A stretch of DNA of 14,760 nt, taken from DASSHC01 sp035693105 (GTDB lineage Bacteria; Chloroflexota; Chloroflexia; Thermomicrobiales; Thermomicrobiaceae). The first letter of the stretch is position 1; every line of letters begins with the position of its first letter. The notes below the pieces were generated by a model. The model searched no databases and was not told the DNA's origin. It worked only from the letters and a program-made list of their open reading frames with translations. The stretch spans positions 1-14,760 of the forward strand of contig DASSHC010000099.1 of assembly GCA_035693105.1 (NCBI GenBank). Reading direction: 5' to 3'. Below are positions 1 to 6,305 of this stretch, in pieces. A program made the translations under genes and the position numbers.

Positions 1-11
1 GGCAGCGGCAG

Positions 12-33
12 CCGCGGTGACTCCGCGGGTTTT
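12..33 (+). terminator. Possible intrinsic terminator of an off-window upstream gene
   Basis: CCGCGG at 12-17 pairs with CCGCGG at 23-28 around a 5-nt loop (tgact). It is followed by gTTTT at 29-33. The stem is short and the T run is only four bases, so this is a modest candidate. Confidence 0.35.
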
Positions 34-207
34 GCCTCGGCGGTGCGTACGGGACTTGGAAATGCTCGACTGCGACGCCGGTTCGACTTGACGGAGAGCA
101 TGCTCCCCCCTTCCTGCCGCGCTGTGCTCATTGTCACACTATTCCGCAAAACCCTTGCCACTGACGCCTCGTTGCCTATCCGGCATCACCTTGCGCGCTG
201 CCGCGCC

Positions 208-236
208 TTGCATCTCGCGCTCGGAATTTGTAAACA
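208..236 (+). promoter_or_regulatory. Weak sigma70-like promoter candidate for the LCP operon
   Basis: TTGCAT at 208-213 and TAAACA at 231-236 are separated by 17 bp. This would give a leader of about 215 nt before the GTG at 460. Each hexamer matches consensus at four positions, so chance occurrence is possible. Confidence 0.25.
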
Positions 237-459
237 GGTGTACGAGCACGCGCGGCTGCCGGCAGCGGATGCCATCGCGGGTGCCGGGGCATCCGACGAT
301 TCGGTGCTGACCTGTCACCATTTGGGCTAAGCGCGCGTTAATAGTGTTTGGATATCCTGGGAAGGTGAGAGGAGGCAGGGGCTGAGCCAGCGGCGCAAGA
401 GACACCTTGGAGCGCATCCGCACTACCGGCCGCGCGGACGCGAGCAGGCCGGCGTCACC

Positions 460-1980
460 GTGCGGCGGCTTTCGGCCGAGGAGATTCGCCGCGCCCGGCA
501 GGGACAGGTTCAACCGGGTCCGGCGCCGCGCCCGCGACGGCAGCCGGTGGCCACGTCCGCGGCGCCTGCTCCGCAGCGCCAGCGCCGCTCGCTCAAGCGC
601 CTGGCCGTCATCGGCGTGCCGCTTGTCCTGCTGGCGCTCGCCGCTGCCTACGTCGTGCCGTTGGCGCTGCGGGCGCACGAGGCTGCCGGCAAGATCTTCG
701 TGCCGCCGCCGCCGCGCATCGCCGCCGCCGCGACCGGCACCAGCACCTCGCCGCCCGTGCCCACTCGCAACGCGCAGGGCACACCGGTCCCGCCGCCGCA
801 GTCGTACGCCACCACCGCGCCGATCGCCCTGCCGAGCTGGGACAAGAAGGAGCGCATCAACATCCTGCTGCTTGGGGCCGACTCCAACGCCGCGCGGCGC
901 GATGAGGGCGAGCCGCCGCTCTCCGACACCATCATCGTCATGACCATCGACCCGGCGACCAAGACAGTGGGCATGCTCTCGATCCCGCGCGACCTCTACG
1001 TCAACATTCCCGGCGTCGGCATGGACAAGATCAACGCCGCGTATTCCAACGGCGAGCTGAGCAACATCACTGGGCCGGGCCTGGTGCAGGCCACGATCGA
1101 ACAGAATTTCGGCATCACCATCCACTACTTCGTCGAGATCGACCTGGAGGGCTTTCAGAAGCTGGTCGACACCCTCGGCGGCGTGACGCTCGACGTCACC
1201 GCGCCGCTCAAGGACGACGAATACCCGGGCCAGTCGTACAACTACACCCGCATCCTCTACCACACCGGCTTCCAGCACATGGATGGCGCCACCGCGCTCA
1301 GCTACGTGCGCTCGCGCCACGACGACAGCGACTTCGGCCGCGGCGCGCGCCAGCAGGCGTTCCTCAAGGCCTTCCGCGAGCAGGCCGTCTCGCTCGATCT
1401 GATCACCAAGGCGCCGCAGCTGATCTCGAACCTCGGTGACACGGTGCGCACCGACCTCTCGCCCACCGACGTGCTCAAGCTGGCGCAGTTGGCGACCTCG
1501 ATCCCGAACGGCAACATCCACTCCTACAACCTGCTCGACGCCACCAGTGTCCAGTACAACCCCGGCCAGCCCTACTACCTGATCCCGGACTGGGACAAGG
1601 TGCATGCGACCCTGGCGCAGATGATGCCGGGCGGAACCGATGCACCGGCCGCCGCCGCTCCGACGGTGGAGAAGCCCGATCTCTCAGCCCGCGTGCTGGT
1701 GCTGAACGGCACCCATGTCGACAAGCTGGCGGCGCGCGCCTCCTCGAAGTTGAGCGAGATCGGCTTCCAGAGCGTGTCGGTGGCGCAGGCACCGGATGCG
1801 GGGCAGCACCCGGCCTCGATCATCTATGATTCGAGCGGTGATACGCCGACCTCGCGCCTGGTGGCGCAGACGCTTGGCCTGCCCAGCTCGTCCATCCAAC
1901 AGGCGGATGCCGCGCAGTTGGGTACCAATCAGATCGTGGTGGTGCTGGGCGACGACGCGCCGCCGAACGTGGGCAATTAG
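460..1980 (+). CDS. LCP (LytR-CpsA-Psr) family protein with C-terminal LytR_C domain
   Basis: LCP enzymes attach undecaprenyl-linked glycopolymers (teichoic acid, arabinogalactan or capsule type) to peptidoglycan on the outer membrane face. The 506-residue protein has a basic cytoplasmic N-terminus, one TM helix at about 47-70, a Pro/Thr-rich linker at 80-125, the LCP catalytic domain at about 131-310, and a LytR_C domain at about 408-498. LCP signatures are visible: INILLLGAD at 133-141, SDT at 155-157, IPRDLY at 175-180 and YVRSRHDDSDFGRGARQQ at 282-299. The acidic and arginine residues that bind pyrophosphate and Mg2+ in this family (D156, R177, R284, R286, R294, R297) are present. The GTG at 460 is the first usable start in frame; it has no clear ribosome binding site. 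The stop codon overlaps the ribosome binding site of the next small ORF, indicating an operon with the lipoprotein. The acceptor glycopolymer cannot be told from sequence. Confidence 0.93.
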   Translation: MRRLSAEEIRRARQGQVQPGPAPRPRRQPVATSAAPAPQRQRRSLKRLAVIGVPLVLLALAAAYVVPLALRAHEAAGKIFVPPPPRIAAAATGTSTSPPVPTRNAQGTPVPPPQSYATTAPIALPSWDKKERINILLLGADSNAARRDEGEPPLSDTIIVMTIDPATKTVGMLSIPRDLYVNIPGVGMDKINAAYSNGELSNITGPGLVQATIEQNFGITIHYFVEIDLEGFQKLVDTLGGVTLDVTAPLKDDEYPGQSYNYTRILYHTGFQHMDGATALSYVRSRHDDSDFGRGARQQAFLKAFREQAVSLDLITKAPQLISNLGDTVRTDLSPTDVLKLAQLATSIPNGNIHSYNLLDATSVQYNPGQPYYLIPDWDKVHATLAQMMPGGTDAPAAAAPTVEKPDLSARVLVLNGTHVDKLAARASSKLSEIGFQSVSVAQAPDAGQHPASIIYDSSGDTPTSRLVAQTLGLPSSSIQQADAAQLGTNQIVVVLGDDAPPNVGN

Positions 1981-1989
1981 GAGACCGTG

Positions 1990-2049
1990 ATGACGAGCAA
2001 GTCGCGACGCGTCGCGCCGGCCGCCGGGCCCTGGGGTTGGTGCCGATGA
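1990..2049 (+). CDS. 19-codon ORF, possible translational-coupling leader
   Basis: ATG at 1990 is preceded by AGGAG at 1979-1983 with 6-nt spacing. This is the best ribosome binding site in this operon, and it overlaps the LCP stop codon. The ORF encodes MTSKSRRVAPAAGPWGWCR and stops with TGA at 2047-2049, inside the ATG (2046-2048) of the lipoprotein, making a 4-nt ATGA overlap. The lipoprotein has no good site of its own, so the simplest reading is that ribosomes load here and re-initiate at 2046. The peptide resembles nothing I recognise. A frameshifted N-terminal extension is unlikely because the lipoprotein already starts with a complete signal peptide. Confidence 0.4.
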   Translation: MTSKSRRVAPAAGPWGWCR

Positions 2050-3047
2050 TCCCGACTACAAGACACCATTTGCGGCGTTCAGGCTGGGGCTGGCTCGGCG
2101 GCGCCATCCTCCTGCTCTCGCTGCTGGCCGCCTGTGGGCAGCCCGACGCCGGGCTGACCCGCGCCGGGGCCGCGCCCAACGGGCGCATCCTCTTCGCCCA
2201 GAACGGCGATCTCTCGCTCTGGCAGGGCGGCCACATCCAGCAGGTGACGCACCTGGGCGACGCCACCGCGCCGAGCTGGGCGCCCGACGGGCAGCGCTTC
2301 GTCTTCGTGCGCACCGGCGACGGTTGGTCGGACCTCTACGCCGGCCAGCTCGGCAGCGACCAGTACCAGCAGTTGACTCATGATCGTCCGAACGGCCAGA
2401 TCGGAACCCAGGCGTTCGTCGACAACGCCAGTTGGGCGCTCGACCCGGATTGGTCCCCCTCGGGCGACACCATCGCCTACGTCAGCGATCTGGGCACCCA
2501 GCTCAACTTCCTCTGGCTGATCCAGGGGCTGGGCAACCAGCCGCGGCAGGTGGCGGCCTCGACCACCAACCAGCAGCTCGATGAGGGGCCGTCCTTCTCG
2601 CCGGACGGCACCAAGATCGTCTACACCCAGCGCGTGCAGCCGGACAGCAGCATCGACCGCACCACCGAGCTGTGGCTGGTCGATCTCGACAGCGGCAAGC
2701 TGACGCGGCTGGTCCAGGGCGGCAACGGCAGCTACGACCCGGCCTGGTCGCCCGATGGCCAGTGGATCGCCTTCGTGCAGCGCACCGGCCAGCAGAACGA
2801 TCTCTGGCTGGTCTCGGCCAACGGCGGGCCGGCGGTCAAGCTGACCAGCGGGCCGCAGGTGGTGGCGCCGGCCTGGGCGCCGGATGGCTCGGCTATCGCA
2901 TTCTTCACCCCCGACGGCGAAGGCTTCGACGCCGACTACATCAGCTTCTCGACCGATGCCAGCGGCAACCCGCAGGTGACCCAGCCGCAGACACTCTTCA
3001 AGACCGGCGGCATCGACGCGCCCTCGGGCATGAGCTGGGCGAAGTAG
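2046..3047 (+). CDS. TolB/WD40-like beta-propeller lipoprotein
   Basis: The 333-residue protein begins with a basic n-region, a hydrophobic core and the lipobox LLAAC (Cys30), so it should be lipidated and face outward. The mature part carries five PD40-type propeller blades. Their motifs are WAPDGQRFVF, WSPSGDTIAY, FSPDGTKIVY, WSPDGQWIAF and WAPDGSAIAF, spaced about 40-60 residues apart. Such propellers occur in TolB and in peptidase-associated proteins and usually mediate protein or ligand contacts; no catalytic residue is evident. TTG (2037) and GTG (2040) are alternative in-frame starts. ATG 2046 was chosen because it overlaps the stop of the upstream mini-ORF. Its position behind the LCP gene suggests a cell-envelope role, but the function is unknown. 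There is no Pal/TolQR context, so the name TolB should not be taken literally. Confidence 0.85.
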   Translation: MIPTTRHHLRRSGWGWLGGAILLLSLLAACGQPDAGLTRAGAAPNGRILFAQNGDLSLWQGGHIQQVTHLGDATAPSWAPDGQRFVFVRTGDGWSDLYAGQLGSDQYQQLTHDRPNGQIGTQAFVDNASWALDPDWSPSGDTIAYVSDLGTQLNFLWLIQGLGNQPRQVAASTTNQQLDEGPSFSPDGTKIVYTQRVQPDSSIDRTTELWLVDLDSGKLTRLVQGGNGSYDPAWSPDGQWIAFVQRTGQQNDLWLVSANGGPAVKLTSGPQVVAPAWAPDGSAIAFFTPDGEGFDADYISFSTDASGNPQVTQPQTLFKTGGIDAPSGMSWAK

Positions 3048-3084
3048 GGGCGGGCCGAGCGACGACGTTGGGTGACACATCAGC

Positions 3085-3204
3085 ACGGATCCCTCGACTG
3101 CGCTCGGGATGACAGGGGTAGTGAGGGGCGGACGACGACGATCAGCGTCGCCCGATAGGCCACATCCCTATCCCTGTCATCCTGAGTGCAGTCGAAGGAT
3201 CCGT
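3085..3204. repeat. REP-like imperfect inverted repeat (33-bp arms)
   Basis: The left arm at 3085-3117 and the right arm at 3172-3204 are reverse complements at 30 of 33 positions. They flank a 54-bp spacer. In + strand RNA two of the three differences become G-U wobbles. The core, CCTGTCATCC(T/C)GAG(T/C)GCAGTCGA, resembles dispersed 'gtcatcctgag...gaaggatc' repeats found in many bacterial genomes. It lies exactly between the convergent ends of the lipoprotein and transporter genes, so it may also terminate transcription from both sides. Confidence 0.8.
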
Positions 3205-3243
3205 CCTCACCCGGCGCGCAACGTCCTCGATGGACAGCCCCCG

Positions 3244-4539
3244 CTACCCCAGCACCCGCACGCCGATGAGGCCGAGGAGCGTGATCGCCAGGTAGGCCGT
3301 CGAGAGCGCCAGCACGCAGGTGACGGTCAGCCAGGCGACGGCGTTGTAGAGGCGGCCGTTGGTCAGTTGGCCCATGATCTCGGGATTGTTGACCAGGCGC
3401 AGCATGGTGATCAGCTCGATCGGCAGCAGGATGCCGTTAAGCACCTGGGTGGAGACCAGGAGCTGGATGACGTTGATCCCCGGCAGGAGCGCCACCAGCG
3501 CGCCCAGCGCGATCAATCCGGCGAAAAGGCCGTGGAAGATCGGCGCCTCATGGAAGCTGCTGGAGATCCCCTTCTCGAAGCCGAAGGCCTCGGTGATCGG
3601 GTAGGCGGTGGCCAGCGGCAGCACCGCCGCTGCCAGCACCGAGGCGCCGAAGAGGCCGACGCCGAAGATGTCGGCGGCGTACGGGCCGGCCAGCGGCTCC
3701 AGCGCTCGCGCCGCATCCCCCGCCGTCACCACCTTGATCCCCGCCGGGAAGAGCGTGGCCCCGGCGGCGATGATGATGAAGGCCGCCACCAGGTCGGAGA
3801 AGATCGCGCCCGAGTAGGCGTCGAGCCGCAGCTCGGCCAGCTTGACGTTGCCGCCGCGCTCGGCGACCGACGACTGCAGGAAGATCTGCATGTAGGGCGT
3901 GATCGTGGTGCCGACCAGCGCGATGAAGAGCGTCAGATAGTTGGTGTTGAAGGTCACCGAGGGGCTGACCAACTGTTGGCCGACGGCCGACCAGTCGGGG
4001 CGCGCCACGATGGCGGCGATGGGGTAGGCGAAGAGCGCCAGCGCCATCAGCAGGAAGATGCGCTCGACACGATCGTACGAGCCGCGCAGGATCATCGCCC
4101 AGAGGATGAGCGCCATCAGCGGGACCGAGACGAGCCGCGGGATGCCGAACAGCTCGCCGGCCGCGCCGATGCCGGCGAACTCCGAGATCACCAGGCCGGT
4201 GTTGGCCACCAGCAGCGCCAGCATCACGAAGGCCGTGACGCGGATCCCCATGCGCTCGCGCACCAGCTCGGCGAAGCCCTTGCCGGTCACGGCACCCATG
4301 CGCTCGGCCATCTCCTGCACCAGCGCCAGGCTGATGGTGATCAGCACCAGCGCCCAGAGGAGCGCGAAGCCGAACTCGGCGCCGACCGAAGCGTAGGTGG
4401 CGATGCCGCCGGCGTCATCGCCGGCGGTGGCCGCGATCAAACCCGGGCCGAGGATCGCCAACAAGGCGAAGCGGCGGCGGCGCAGACGGCGTAGTATCCG
4501 GCGTGGTGCGGCGCGAGCCGGCGCCTTCACCTCCGTCAC
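3244..4539 (-). CDS. Nramp-related (SLC11-like) transporter, probably Mg2+ type (NRMT)
   Basis: The 431-residue, roughly 11-TM protein has a basic N-terminus (1-23) and the Nramp fold start GPGLIAATAG (31-40). Two metal-site motifs depart from manganese/iron Nramps. In TM1 the canonical DPGN reads DAGG (D42 kept, Asn replaced by G45), with an extra Asp at 41. In TM6 the canonical GATVMPH reads GTTITPY (210-216), so the metal-ligating Met is Thr and the His is Tyr. Loss of the soft Met ligand is what I recall of the Nramp-related magnesium transporter clade, which binds hydrated Mg2+; the assignment is inference from these motifs plus the neighbour. The GTG start at 4539 lies 10 nt after the stop of the MgtE-like gene, so the two are co-transcribed. 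A second in-frame GTG three codons on is a possible alternative start. Mn2+ or other divalent transport is not excluded. Confidence 0.82.
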   Translation of the reverse strand: MTEVKAPARAAPRRILRRLRRRRFALLAILGPGLIAATAGDDAGGIATYASVGAEFGFALLWALVLITISLALVQEMAERMGAVTGKGFAELVRERMGIRVTAFVMLALLVANTGLVISEFAGIGAAGELFGIPRLVSVPLMALILWAMILRGSYDRVERIFLLMALALFAYPIAAIVARPDWSAVGQQLVSPSVTFNTNYLTLFIALVGTTITPYMQIFLQSSVAERGGNVKLAELRLDAYSGAIFSDLVAAFIIIAAGATLFPAGIKVVTAGDAARALEPLAGPYAADIFGVGLFGASVLAAAVLPLATAYPITEAFGFEKGISSSFHEAPIFHGLFAGLIALGALVALLPGINVIQLLVSTQVLNGILLPIELITMLRLVNNPEIMGQLTNGRLYNAVAWLTVTCVLALSTAYLAITLLGLIGVRVLG

Positions 4540-4549
4540 TGGCCTGCCG

Positions 4550-5830
4550 TCACGGACGGAAGATCCGCGAGGGAGCCAGCCACTCGTGCGGCTCCGGCAG
4601 GAGCAGCTCCATCGCGTCGTCGACCGAGACGACGCCCAGGAGGCGCTCGTCCTCGTCGACCACCGGGAGCATAACCAGGTTGTACTCGGCCATGATCGCG
4701 GCGGCCTCGCGCGCCGAGATGCCGGGCGAAACCGGGTGGGGCGGCTGGGATAGCGCGGAGAGGGCTGCCTCGGAGGACGCCAGAACCAGATCGCGGAGCG
4801 GGACCACGCCCGTCAGCCGCTGGTTGTCGAAGGCGTCGATGACGTAGAGATCGTAGAGCTGCTCCGGTGGCTCCTCCAATTCGCGCAGGCGCTGCAGCGC
4901 GTCCGCGGCGGTGAGGTGCCGGGGCAGGGACACGAACTCGGTCGTCATCATGCCGGCGGCGCTGTCCTCCGCGTAGGTCAGCAGCTCGCGCACGTCGGCA
5001 GCCTCGTCCGGCTCCATCAGGTGGAGCAGCGCGGCCGCGCGCTCCTCGTCCATCTCCGCCAGCACGTCGGCGGCGTCGTCCGGTTCCATCTCCTCCAGAA
5101 TGTCGGCGGCGCGCTCCTGGTTGAGGTTCTCCAGCAGGTCGGCGGCGTCGTCGGGGTCCATCTCCTGCATCGCCTCGGCCGCGGTCTCGTCGTCGAGCGA
5201 GGCGAGCACCTCCTGGCTCTGGCGTGGCGCCAGGTCTTCCATGATCTGCGCGATCTCGACCGGGTGCAGCCGCGCCACGCGCGCGTGGGGCACGCGCAGC
5301 CGCACCGTCGGCACGTCGGTGGTAAACGACTCGACATCGGCCCAGTCGATCAGGCGGCTGCCGCGAAAGCGCCCGGCCAGGGCGTGCGGCCCGAGCCGGC
5401 GCGCGATCGCCTGGAAGCTGACGTCCACGCCGACCAGCCGGTAGCGCCCGTAGACGCGCGCCAGTTGCAGGTCGTTGGCGCGCACCAGCCGGCGCCCGTT
5501 GACGTCGATGAGCTGTTTGTCGAGCACATCCTTGCGCAGCAGCACCTCGCCGGGCCGGCGCTCGAAGGCGCGCAGGTCCACCTTCGGCGTCGCCAGACGC
5601 GCGCCCGCCGGCGAGAGCTCGGCGACCTGCGACCAGTCGAGGTAGAAGTCGCGATGGCCCTGGCGCGCCACCAGTCCCTTGACCGGCGGGTGCGGGCCGC
5701 TGCCGAACTGCACCACCACGTCCTGGACGCGGCCGATCGGCTCGCCCTGCACGTCGAGGATCGGCTTGCCGAGGATCTGCGACGCATAGAGCACGTTCGG
5801 ATTCGTGGAAGCGGCTCGCGCGGCGCCCAT
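4550..5830 (-). CDS. Soluble PRC-barrel / MgtE N domain / CBS-pair protein
   Basis: The 426-residue protein has no membrane segment. Domains in order are a PRC-like barrel at about 12-90 (ASQILGKPILD, GEPIGRVQDVVV), a second PRC-like segment at about 100-170, an MgtE intracellular N domain at about 187-295, and two CBS motifs at about 296-350 and 362-412. The MgtE part is a superhelix of short repeats (DPDDAADLL, EPDDAADVL, EPDEAADVRELL) leading into SAAGMMTTEFV, which matches the N-to-CBS junction of true MgtE. In MgtE channels this module is the Mg2+ sensor that closes the pore, but here the pore domain is absent and an Nramp-type transporter follows 10 nt downstream. I infer a separate Mg2+-sensing regulator of that transporter. 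ATG 5830 was chosen because AAAGGG lies 7 nt upstream and the PRC domain starts 12 residues in; an in-frame TTG at 5914 would add 28 unconvincing residues. Confidence 0.88.
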   Translation of the reverse strand: MGAARAASTNPNVLYASQILGKPILDVQGEPIGRVQDVVVQFGSGPHPPVKGLVARQGHRDFYLDWSQVAELSPAGARLATPKVDLRAFERRPGEVLLRKDVLDKQLIDVNGRRLVRANDLQLARVYGRYRLVGVDVSFQAIARRLGPHALAGRFRGSRLIDWADVESFTTDVPTVRLRVPHARVARLHPVEIAQIMEDLAPRQSQEVLASLDDETAAEAMQEMDPDDAADLLENLNQERAADILEEMEPDDAADVLAEMDEERAAALLHLMEPDEAADVRELLTYAEDSAAGMMTTEFVSLPRHLTAADALQRLRELEEPPEQLYDLYVIDAFDNQRLTGVVPLRDLVLASSEAALSALSQPPHPVSPGISAREAAAIMAEYNLVMLPVVDEDERLLGVVSVDDAMELLLPEPHEWLAPSRIFRP

Positions 5831-5961
5831 GACTGAGCCCTTTCTTGATGCGGCGTTGGGAGGGCGAACCGAACGGGCATGCGCCGGGGCAGAGCGGCTC
5901 CGCCGGGTTGGCAAGCGGCAAAGTCAGATCCGGGTGAAGCCCCGAGCGTTCCTCCGCGACG

Positions 5962-6034
5962 ACGCGCTCGAGGTGCTAGGGCTTAGCGAGGGGGGATGCG
6001 GTGGACCCGGGGAAGATGGGCGCCTCGAGCGCGT
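5962..6034 (-). promoter_or_regulatory. Long-range stem in the leader of the MgtE-like/Nramp operon
   Basis: ACGCGCTCGAGG occurs in the leader RNA at 6034-6023 and its exact complement CCTCGAGCGCGT at 5973-5962. The 12-bp stem closes a 49-nt loop. No T run follows, so it is not an intrinsic terminator; any control would be translational or Rho-linked. The 5' arm is translated as part of the leader ORF and the 3' arm starts just after the leader stop, so a ribosome near the end of the ORF would prevent the stem. Further 5', GTCGG (6120-6116) and CCGAC (6058-6054) could enclose the leader start codon. Confidence 0.5.
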
Positions 6035-6068
6035 TGAGTGAGGGAGGATTCCCGTCGGTGGTACTCAT
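5976..6068 (-). CDS. Putative 30-codon proline-containing leader ORF of the Mg2+ operon
   Basis: Within the predicted leader of the MgtE-like/Nramp operon, ATG at 6068 opens a 30-residue ORF (start MSTTDGNPPSL, end ASPLAKP then TAG). It holds six prolines, including a Pro-Pro pair and a C-terminal Pro directly before the stop. GGAG lies only 3 nt upstream of ATG 6068; another in-frame ATG is at 6077. The frame is open further upstream, to 6176, but the likely -10 element at 6129-6134 lies inside that extension, so only the short form would be made. One arm of a perfect 12-bp stem is inside the ORF and the other begins 2 nt after its stop. Proline-containing leader ORFs regulate Mg2+ genes in enterobacteria (mgtL, mgtP). 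Here the resemblance is of layout only, and translation is unproven. Confidence 0.4.
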   Translation of the reverse strand: MSTTDGNPPSLNALEAPIFPGSTASPLAKP

Positions 6069-6128
6069 ACGCTCCATCCCAGCCGAAAACCAGACCCCCC
6101 ATCTGCACGGGGAGGCCGACGCACCGCG

Positions 6129-6157
6129 ACTATAGCAGCCACCGCGGGTAATCGCCA
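6129..6157 (-). promoter_or_regulatory. Extended -10 promoter for the MgtE-like/Nramp operon
   Basis: On the - strand, TGCTATAGT (6137-6129) is an extended -10 with TATAGT matching five of six consensus positions. The -35 at 17-bp spacing, TGGCGA (6157-6152), is weak, as is common for extended -10 promoters. The predicted start near 6122 gives a leader of about 290 nt before ATG 5830. Confidence 0.55.
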
Positions 6158-6194
6158 GGCCCCACAACGGCCACACGCCGGATTATTCGTAGTA

Positions 6195-6230
6195 CGACGC
6201 TTTGCGTCGAGAATCATCGTGCTTTAGACT
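6195..6230 (+). promoter_or_regulatory. Promoter candidate with overlapping palindrome for the 8-TM gene
   Basis: TTGCGT at 6202-6207 and TAGACT at 6225-6230 are 17 bp apart, each with about four consensus matches. The -35 overlaps a perfect short palindrome, CGACGC-TTT-GCGTCG at 6195-6209, which could be an operator or a hairpin. The site lies between this gene and the divergent Mg2+ operon promoter. Confidence 0.35.
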
Positions 6231-6305
6231 GATATTAGCACCGCCGGACAGTTGTTAGCGCGAATCGAATAATGCCGGCCAGGCCGGGGAAGGGCGGGAT
6301 GCCCA

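Larger units (their letters stand above)
1..459. other. Upstream non-coding region before the LCP gene
   Basis: I see no convincing gene here. A 95-codon ORF at 43-330 (+) has arginine/histidine-rich, non-protein-like composition and no ribosome binding site, and the long - strand frame across 139-1605 is a GC-rich shadow of the LCP gene. The region holds a short hairpin followed by four T residues at 12-33, and a weak promoter-like pair at 208-236. A purine-rich stretch at 365-380 (gtgagaggaggcagggg) lies too far upstream to serve the GTG at 460. Confidence 0.6.

Noticed and set aside
43..330. 95-codon + strand ORF
   Set aside because: No ribosome binding site, no recognisable domain and unusual composition.
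139..1605. Long - strand ORF (488 codons) opposite the LCP gene
   Set aside because: Composition is Arg/Val/Gly-rich with no domain, and the + strand frame encodes a clear LCP protein. It is a GC-bias shadow.
3109..4494. Long + strand ORF (461 codons) opposite the Nramp-related gene
   Set aside because: Low-complexity Asp/Arg/Gln/His-rich translation typical of the antisense of a membrane protein gene.
5831..6122. M-box (ykoK) Mg2+ riboswitch, yybP-ykoY Mn2+ riboswitch or c-di-AMP riboswitch in the leader
   Set aside because: None of the conserved blocks I recall (for example GGTGAGGCTCC or GACGCCAATGGGTC for M-box) is present. A covariance-model search would settle it.
5976..6176. 66-codon version of the leader ORF starting at 6176
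   Set aside because: The likely promoter -10 element lies inside it, so the upstream half would not be transcribed from that promoter.
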